From the NCBI GenBank assembly GCA_904501815.1, contig CAJGCN010000046.1:1-9713 (forward strand): DNA of 9,713 nucleotides, read 5' to 3'. Both the position numbers and the translations under genes were made by a program. Within the stretch, counting starts at the first letter, position 1. Every line of letters begins with the position of its first letter. Below are positions 6,764-9,713 of this stretch, in pieces. Under the pieces are notes generated by a model. It did no database searches. It was not told the DNA's origin and saw only the letters and a list, made by a program, of their open reading frames with translations. Source of the DNA: an uncultured Clostridia bacterium (GTDB lineage Bacteria; Bacillota; Clostridia; Christensenellales; Borkfalkiaceae).

Positions 6764-7606
6764 TTATTCGGCAATGAACAATACGCCGAGCGTATTTCTA
6801 CCGCAATGCCCCGTCACGACTGCGCCCGCCACCGTTTCTAAAACTTCTTCAAAACCAAAGTTTTCCGCCACGAGCTTTTTCGCTTCTTCCACAAGCTCCG
6901 CATCCGCCGAAGAATGGGTGACGAAACAACGGGTTTTATCGTATTCGGGATATAATTCTTTTAAGTAATCGATATAATTTTTAATACAAACGGACATCTT
7001 CCCGCGATACTTTTTCTTCACGCAAAGCGCGCCGTCGTCCATTGCAATCATAGGATGGATTTTCAAAAGGTTTGCCCCGTACATTTCCATTCTCGAGCAT
7101 CTTCCACCCTTATATAAGTAGTCCAAGCGGTCGGGAATAAAGGACGTGTTGACCTTTGCGCGAAGGGCGTTAATCGCTTCTTCGATATCGTCGATATTCA
7201 TTCCCTTATCGCGAAAATCCGCCGCCTTCATCACGAGTAAGCCTTGCCCGGAAGAAAGCGCCATACTGTCGATTACGCGCACCTTTCCTTCGAAACTTTC
7301 CGCCGCCTGCTTGGCTACGTTGTGGGAAACGGAGCTTTTTGAAGAAATATTAAAATGCAAAATCTCGTCGCCAAACGCGAGCTGCGCTTTGAAAAATTCT
7401 TCGTAGTCGGTAATACTCGGCGCGCTGGTTTTGGGCAAAATTTTCGTTTTTGCAACGAAATCGAAAATGTCCTGCGGAGTAATGTCCACCCCGTCGAAAT
7501 ACGCTTTCGCATCGAGATTTACCTGTAAGGGCATAATGCCGATATCCCGTTGTTTCGCGTATTCACCAAGATCACAAGTGCTGTCTGATGTAATTCTGAT
7601 TGCCAT
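6764..7606 (-). CDS. DegV family protein (FakB-type fatty-acid-binding protein)
   Basis: DegV proteins bind one fatty acid and present its carboxylate to the kinase FakA, giving acyl-phosphate for phospholipid synthesis from exogenous fatty acids. From ATG 7606 the protein has 280 residues, the usual length. Family motifs are in order: ITSDSTCDL at 5-13, KTSAPSITDYEEFF at 59-72 (Thr60-Ser61 in the carboxylate-binding region), FNISSKSSVSHN at 85-96, VIDSMALSSGQGLLV at 111-125 and LDYLYKGGRCSR at 161-172. The C-terminal segment GHCGRNTLGVLF at 266-277 corresponds to the conserved HxGPGxLG region, with an Arg-Asn variation. AGGAGA six bases upstream selects ATG 7606; ATG 7612 directly abuts that site. 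No FakA gene is in this window. It follows lepB by 45 bases and precedes a membrane protein by 14. The chain-length preference cannot be read from sequence. Confidence 0.94.
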   Translation of the reverse strand: MAIRITSDSTCDLGEYAKQRDIGIMPLQVNLDAKAYFDGVDITPQDIFDFVAKTKILPKTSAPSITDYEEFFKAQLAFGDEILHFNISSKSSVSHNVAKQAAESFEGKVRVIDSMALSSGQGLLVMKAADFRDKGMNIDDIEEAINALRAKVNTSFIPDRLDYLYKGGRCSRMEMYGANLLKIHPMIAMDDGALCVKKKYRGKMSVCIKNYIDYLKELYPEYDKTRCFVTHSSADAELVEEAKKLVAENFGFEEVLETVAGAVVTGHCGRNTLGVLFIAE

Positions 7607-7612
7607 AATCAT

Positions 7613-7618
7613 TCTCCT
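7613..7618 (-). promoter_or_regulatory. Ribosome binding site of the DegV gene, decides its start
   Basis: AGGAGA on the minus strand, six bases before ATG 7606. The in-frame ATG at 7612 touches this site with no spacer, so the start two codons further in is preferred. Confidence 0.75.
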
Positions 7619-7651
7619 ATTTATTGTTTTCTATACGTTATTTTTTCTTTC

Positions 7652-8314
7652 TCATTTACGGAAAAAGATAAATTCCAAAATTTCACGGTGCTCTATCGCC
7701 CACTCGGGTACGACCCCGTAGATATCCTTTTCTAAATACAGACAATTCAAATGCGAACCGTCCCTTTCGTTATAACGACTGTCGATACTGTTATCGCGAT
7801 TGTCGCCTAAAAAGAAAATTTCGTCTTTGCCTACGACGTACTCTTTTTTAAAATCGTAGTTGCCTTTATTAAGATATTTCGCATACGGCTCGTGAAGCGT
7901 TTTAAATTCCCCCGCTCCGCCGTATTGAATGGAAATTTCGCCGTCTTTACAGCGCACCACGTCCCCTTCAACGGCTATCAGGCGTTTGATTAAAAAGTTG
8001 GTATCTTTAAAATCTTCGTTGTCTTTCACCTTATCACTACCGCTATATCCGCGCACGTCTACGACGATAATATCCCCCCGCTTTGCAGTTGCGCCCGACG
8101 AAGTGAATTTCATCAGTAATTTCTCTCCGTCGAAAAGCGTGTCGTCCATAGAATGTCCTTCTACGACTACCCCGCCAAAGGTAGATACCCAATAGTAGCG
8201 CACGTTTAAAAATACGCTAAAAATAAGCACCAAAAGGAGCAAAAAAGGCACCCAAGAGCTTTTTTCGCCTTTTTTCTCGATATATAATTGACTTTGACTA
8301 AGGTCTTTGTGCAT
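7652..8314 (-). CDS. lepB: Signal peptidase I
   Basis: Membrane-anchored serine/lysine protease that removes signal peptides from exported proteins outside the membrane. From ATG 8314 it has 220 residues. A short basic cytoplasmic N-terminus is followed by one membrane helix at about 21-42 (WVPFLLLLVLIFSVFLNV), the single-anchor Gram-positive layout. The catalytic Ser55 lies in VEGHSMDDTL (family SMxPTL, with Asp instead of Pro), and the general base Lys110 lies in LIKRLIAVEGD. FFLGDNRDNSIDSR at 167-180 is the conserved box near the C-terminus. An insertion rich in charge (GSDKVKDNEDFKD, about 92-104) precedes the Lys strand. The start at 8314 is supported by AGGA eight bases upstream and leaves 17 bases after the hydrolase stop. 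An upstream GTG at 8341 would overlap that gene by ten bases and has no visible binding site. Confidence 0.95.
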   Translation of the reverse strand: MHKDLSQSQLYIEKKGEKSSWVPFLLLLVLIFSVFLNVRYYWVSTFGGVVVEGHSMDDTLFDGEKLLMKFTSSGATAKRGDIIVVDVRGYSGSDKVKDNEDFKDTNFLIKRLIAVEGDVVRCKDGEISIQYGGAGEFKTLHEPYAKYLNKGNYDFKKEYVVGKDEIFFLGDNRDNSIDSRYNERDGSHLNCLYLEKDIYGVVPEWAIEHREILEFIFFRK

Positions 8315-8322
8315 CTTCCGTT

Positions 8323-8326
8323 TCCT
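8323..8326 (-). promoter_or_regulatory. Ribosome binding site of lepB, supports ATG 8314
   Basis: AGGA on the minus strand, eight bases before ATG 8314. The alternative GTG at 8341 is preceded by ACTAACATTTT, with no purine-rich site. The match is short, so the start choice is likely but not certain. Confidence 0.6.
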
Positions 8327-8331
8327 ATTCG

Positions 8332-9713
8332 TTATAGCCACAAAATGTTAGTGATGGCGTATTCTCCGTCTTCTTCTTCACAATCGAACAGCAGGGATTT
8401 CCCTTTGGCAAAGCTCGAAAGGGGGGTGTTGAGTTCTTCGTTTTTAAAGTCGGTCGCTTTCAAAATAATCCGCTTCCATTTTCCACCGCCTTTTACGGGG
8501 AGCACGCAAGAATATCTTTGCTCGCCAGCTTCCACGTCCGCCGTATCGACGGAAACCCACAACTCGCCGTCCTTTTTGAAATACGCGTCGAACTCCAAAA
8601 GCGCGTTCTCGTCAGGAATATATTGCGGGGAAGAAATTAAATACGTTTTAATCCCGCCAACCGAATACGCGCCTTTAATTTCTCCGTAGCCGTCCACGAG
8701 CTTTGGCACGGCTTCCTTTTCCAAAAATACCCCGCCGACCGAATACGCTTCATAGTCCGCAACGCCGAAACAATCGATTTTATCCCCCGAAAAGAGCATA
8801 CGGTTGCGCACCGTACCCGAAGTATTTTCAGGGAATTTTCTCGTCGTGATTTTCGAAGTGATTTTAAATCCGTTGATATATTTTGCATACGCGTACGCAA
8901 ATACCGCTGATGCGCCTGCGTACGGCACGATTTCAAAGCTCGCCTTCCCTTCCTTTACCGTCGTCCCGCTCGCCTTATACACCCTTTGCCAATCACGGTG
9001 AGTGGATTTGGTTTTTACGTCTGCTTCTGAATAGTAAATCCCGATTTCTTCCAAAAGTCCTTCTTCGTCCCCTTCGACTTCCACGAGCAGACCTTTTTGG
9101 GTTTCTTTCAAGCTCACGCTTAAAGAATCGGGCAAATAAATTTCTCTGCCCTTTAAATTCTTTTCTAAGAACAAATACATATCGGTAATCCCGTCAGGAC
9201 CAATACACGACCCCGTTTCGGGAGAATATACGATTGCGTTGCCGTCTTTATTCCCGATCCGAGAAAAGGTGTCGTACGCCCTGTCGCAATCAAACGAATG
9301 GTCGCGGAGCGCGCAAAGCATCAGCACGGGACATTTCACAAACGGCGCGTAGGACTGCGACTCAATCCCCGCGATATAGCGGTGGCGGTCGGTGCTTAAA
9401 TTGATATCCGCCGCGTCGCCGAATTTTGCAAAATTACGGGAAGACCGCCAGCCCGCCGAGTTGATCGCTACACCGCATTTTACGTCGGGTGAAAGCATAG
9501 CCTTCCAAGCAATTTCACCGCCCGTTCTAATCCCTACCACGCCGATAGACGAAATATCTTCACGGCTTTTTAAATATTCGATAGAATAAAGCGCAATATA
9601 CGTCCATTCAAACCACCCGGTTTCTTCGGGCGAAAGCTCGCCAAGCTCGTCAAGCCCGCGCGCCATATCGTAGTTTGCATACGACAACGACGGGGGATAA
9701 ATAGTACGGGGCG
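8332..9713 (-). CDS. Alpha/beta-hydrolase-fold protein lacking the catalytic Ser and His, with beta-rich C-terminal region (5' end missing)
   Basis: The frame is open to the right edge (PRTIYPPSLSYANYD at the edge), so the true start lies outside; residues are numbered here from the TTG at 9687. Residues 1-180 look like the core of an acyl-ester or dienelactone-type hydrolase: helix SPEETGWFEWTYIALYSIEY, strand and elbow IGVVGIRTGGEIAWKA at 48-63, strand CPVLMLCALRDHSFD with Asp129 at the acid position, and ETGSCIGPDG at 157-166 where the His is expected. The elbow GxSxG reads G-I-R-T-G, with Arg54 in place of Ser, and no His lies at the expected loop. It is therefore probably not a classical serine hydrolase. 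Residues from about 185 to 451 are beta-rich, with a final segment like a carbohydrate-binding sandwich (WVSVDTAD, then GGGKWKRIILKATDF); that part is a weaker inference. The stop lies 17 bases before lepB. The substrate is unknown. Confidence 0.78.
   Translation of the reverse strand, partial: PRTIYPPSLSYANYDMARGLDELGELSPEETGWFEWTYIALYSIEYLKSREDISSIGVVGIRTGGEIAWKAMLSPDVKCGVAINSAGWRSSRNFAKFGDAADINLSTDRHRYIAGIESQSYAPFVKCPVLMLCALRDHSFDCDRAYDTFSRIGNKDGNAIVYSPETGSCIGPDGITDMYLFLEKNLKGREIYLPDSLSVSLKETQKGLLVEVEGDEEGLLEEIGIYYSEADVKTKSTHRDWQRVYKASGTTVKEGKASFEIVPYAGASAVFAYAYAKYINGFKITSKITTRKFPENTSGTVRNRMLFSGDKIDCFGVADYEAYSVGGVFLEKEAVPKLVDGYGEIKGAYSVGGIKTYLISSPQYIPDENALLEFDAYFKKDGELWVSVDTADVEAGEQRYSCVLPVKGGGKWKRIILKATDFKNEELNTPLSSFAKGKSLLFDCEEEDGEYAITNILWL
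8653..8748 (-). repeat. Pair of 18-base direct repeats inside the hydrolase-like gene
   Basis: The 18-base units at 8653-8670 and 8731-8748 differ at one base and lie 78 bases apart, in the same frame. Both encode AYSVGG (residues 314-319 and 340-345 counted from 9687). They may mark two equivalent turns in the C-terminal beta-rich region, or a small old duplication. The protein sequence between them shows no longer similarity that I can see. Confidence 0.5.

Noticed and set aside
7607..7651. Possible promoter in the widest intergenic gap (45 bases, AT-rich) before the DegV gene
   Set aside because: There are A/T-rich stretches, but I could not find a convincing -35 and -10 pair at 16-18 base spacing.
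7652..8314. Asp instead of Pro in the signal peptidase SMxPTL motif
   Set aside because: Ser55, Lys110 and the GDNRDNS box are intact, and this position varies in clostridial signal peptidases, so it does not suggest loss of function.
8315..8341. Longer signal peptidase from GTG 8341
   Set aside because: It has no purine-rich site upstream and overlaps the preceding gene; ATG 8314 has AGGA at eight bases. The longer form is still possible.

Overview
The window is one uninterrupted minus-strand gene array: ten genes, all read from the right edge toward position 1, with gaps of 3 to 45 bases and no gene-free stretch above 50 bases. I see no RNA gene, mobile element, CRISPR array or convincing intrinsic terminator. 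The gene set (Sua5-type TsaC next to a YwlE-like phosphatase, DegV/FakB, the ACT/UPF0210 pair, PepF, a Gram-positive-type signal peptidase with one membrane anchor), AGGAG-type ribosome binding sites and moderate base composition indicate a Bacillota genome, most likely Clostridia. The genus cannot be told from this sequence. This reads as a chromosomal housekeeping region, not a mobile island.

In transcription order (right to left): (1) 9713-8332, 5'-truncated alpha/beta-hydrolase-fold protein whose nucleophile and histidine positions look lost, followed by a beta-rich C-terminal region; (2) 8314-7652, signal peptidase I; (3) 7606-6764, DegV/FakB fatty-acid-binding protein; (4) 6749-6120, unrecognised two-helix membrane protein with an acidic tail; (5) 6102-5833, ACT-domain protein of the UPF0237 type; (6) 5813-4458, UPF0210/DUF711 protein; (7) 4435-2657, oligoendopeptidase F; (8) 2620-1142, replicative helicase DnaB with an unusual C-terminal tail; (9) 1138-116, threonylcarbamoyladenylate synthase (Sua5/YwlC type); (10) 91-1, the first 30 codons of a YwlE-like low-molecular-weight phosphatase, running off the left edge.

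The genes do not form one pathway. They cover secretion (signal peptidase), lipid use (FakB), amino-acid-linked regulation (ACT plus UPF0210), peptide turnover (PepF), DNA replication (DnaB), tRNA t6A modification (TsaC) and protein phosphorylation (YwlE). Tight spacing suggests co-transcription of at least several neighbours, and dnaB-tsaC (3 bases apart) looks translationally coupled.

The most interesting observations are the DnaB C-terminus, a proline/acid-rich tail ending ...DEEGEEPPF that resembles the acidic Pro-Phe tip of single-stranded-DNA-binding protein; the apparently catalytically dead hydrolase with Arg at the nucleophile elbow; and the short YwlE start, whose P-loop carries the Thr associated with arginine-phosphatase specificity. 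No wholly new multi-gene system is evident.
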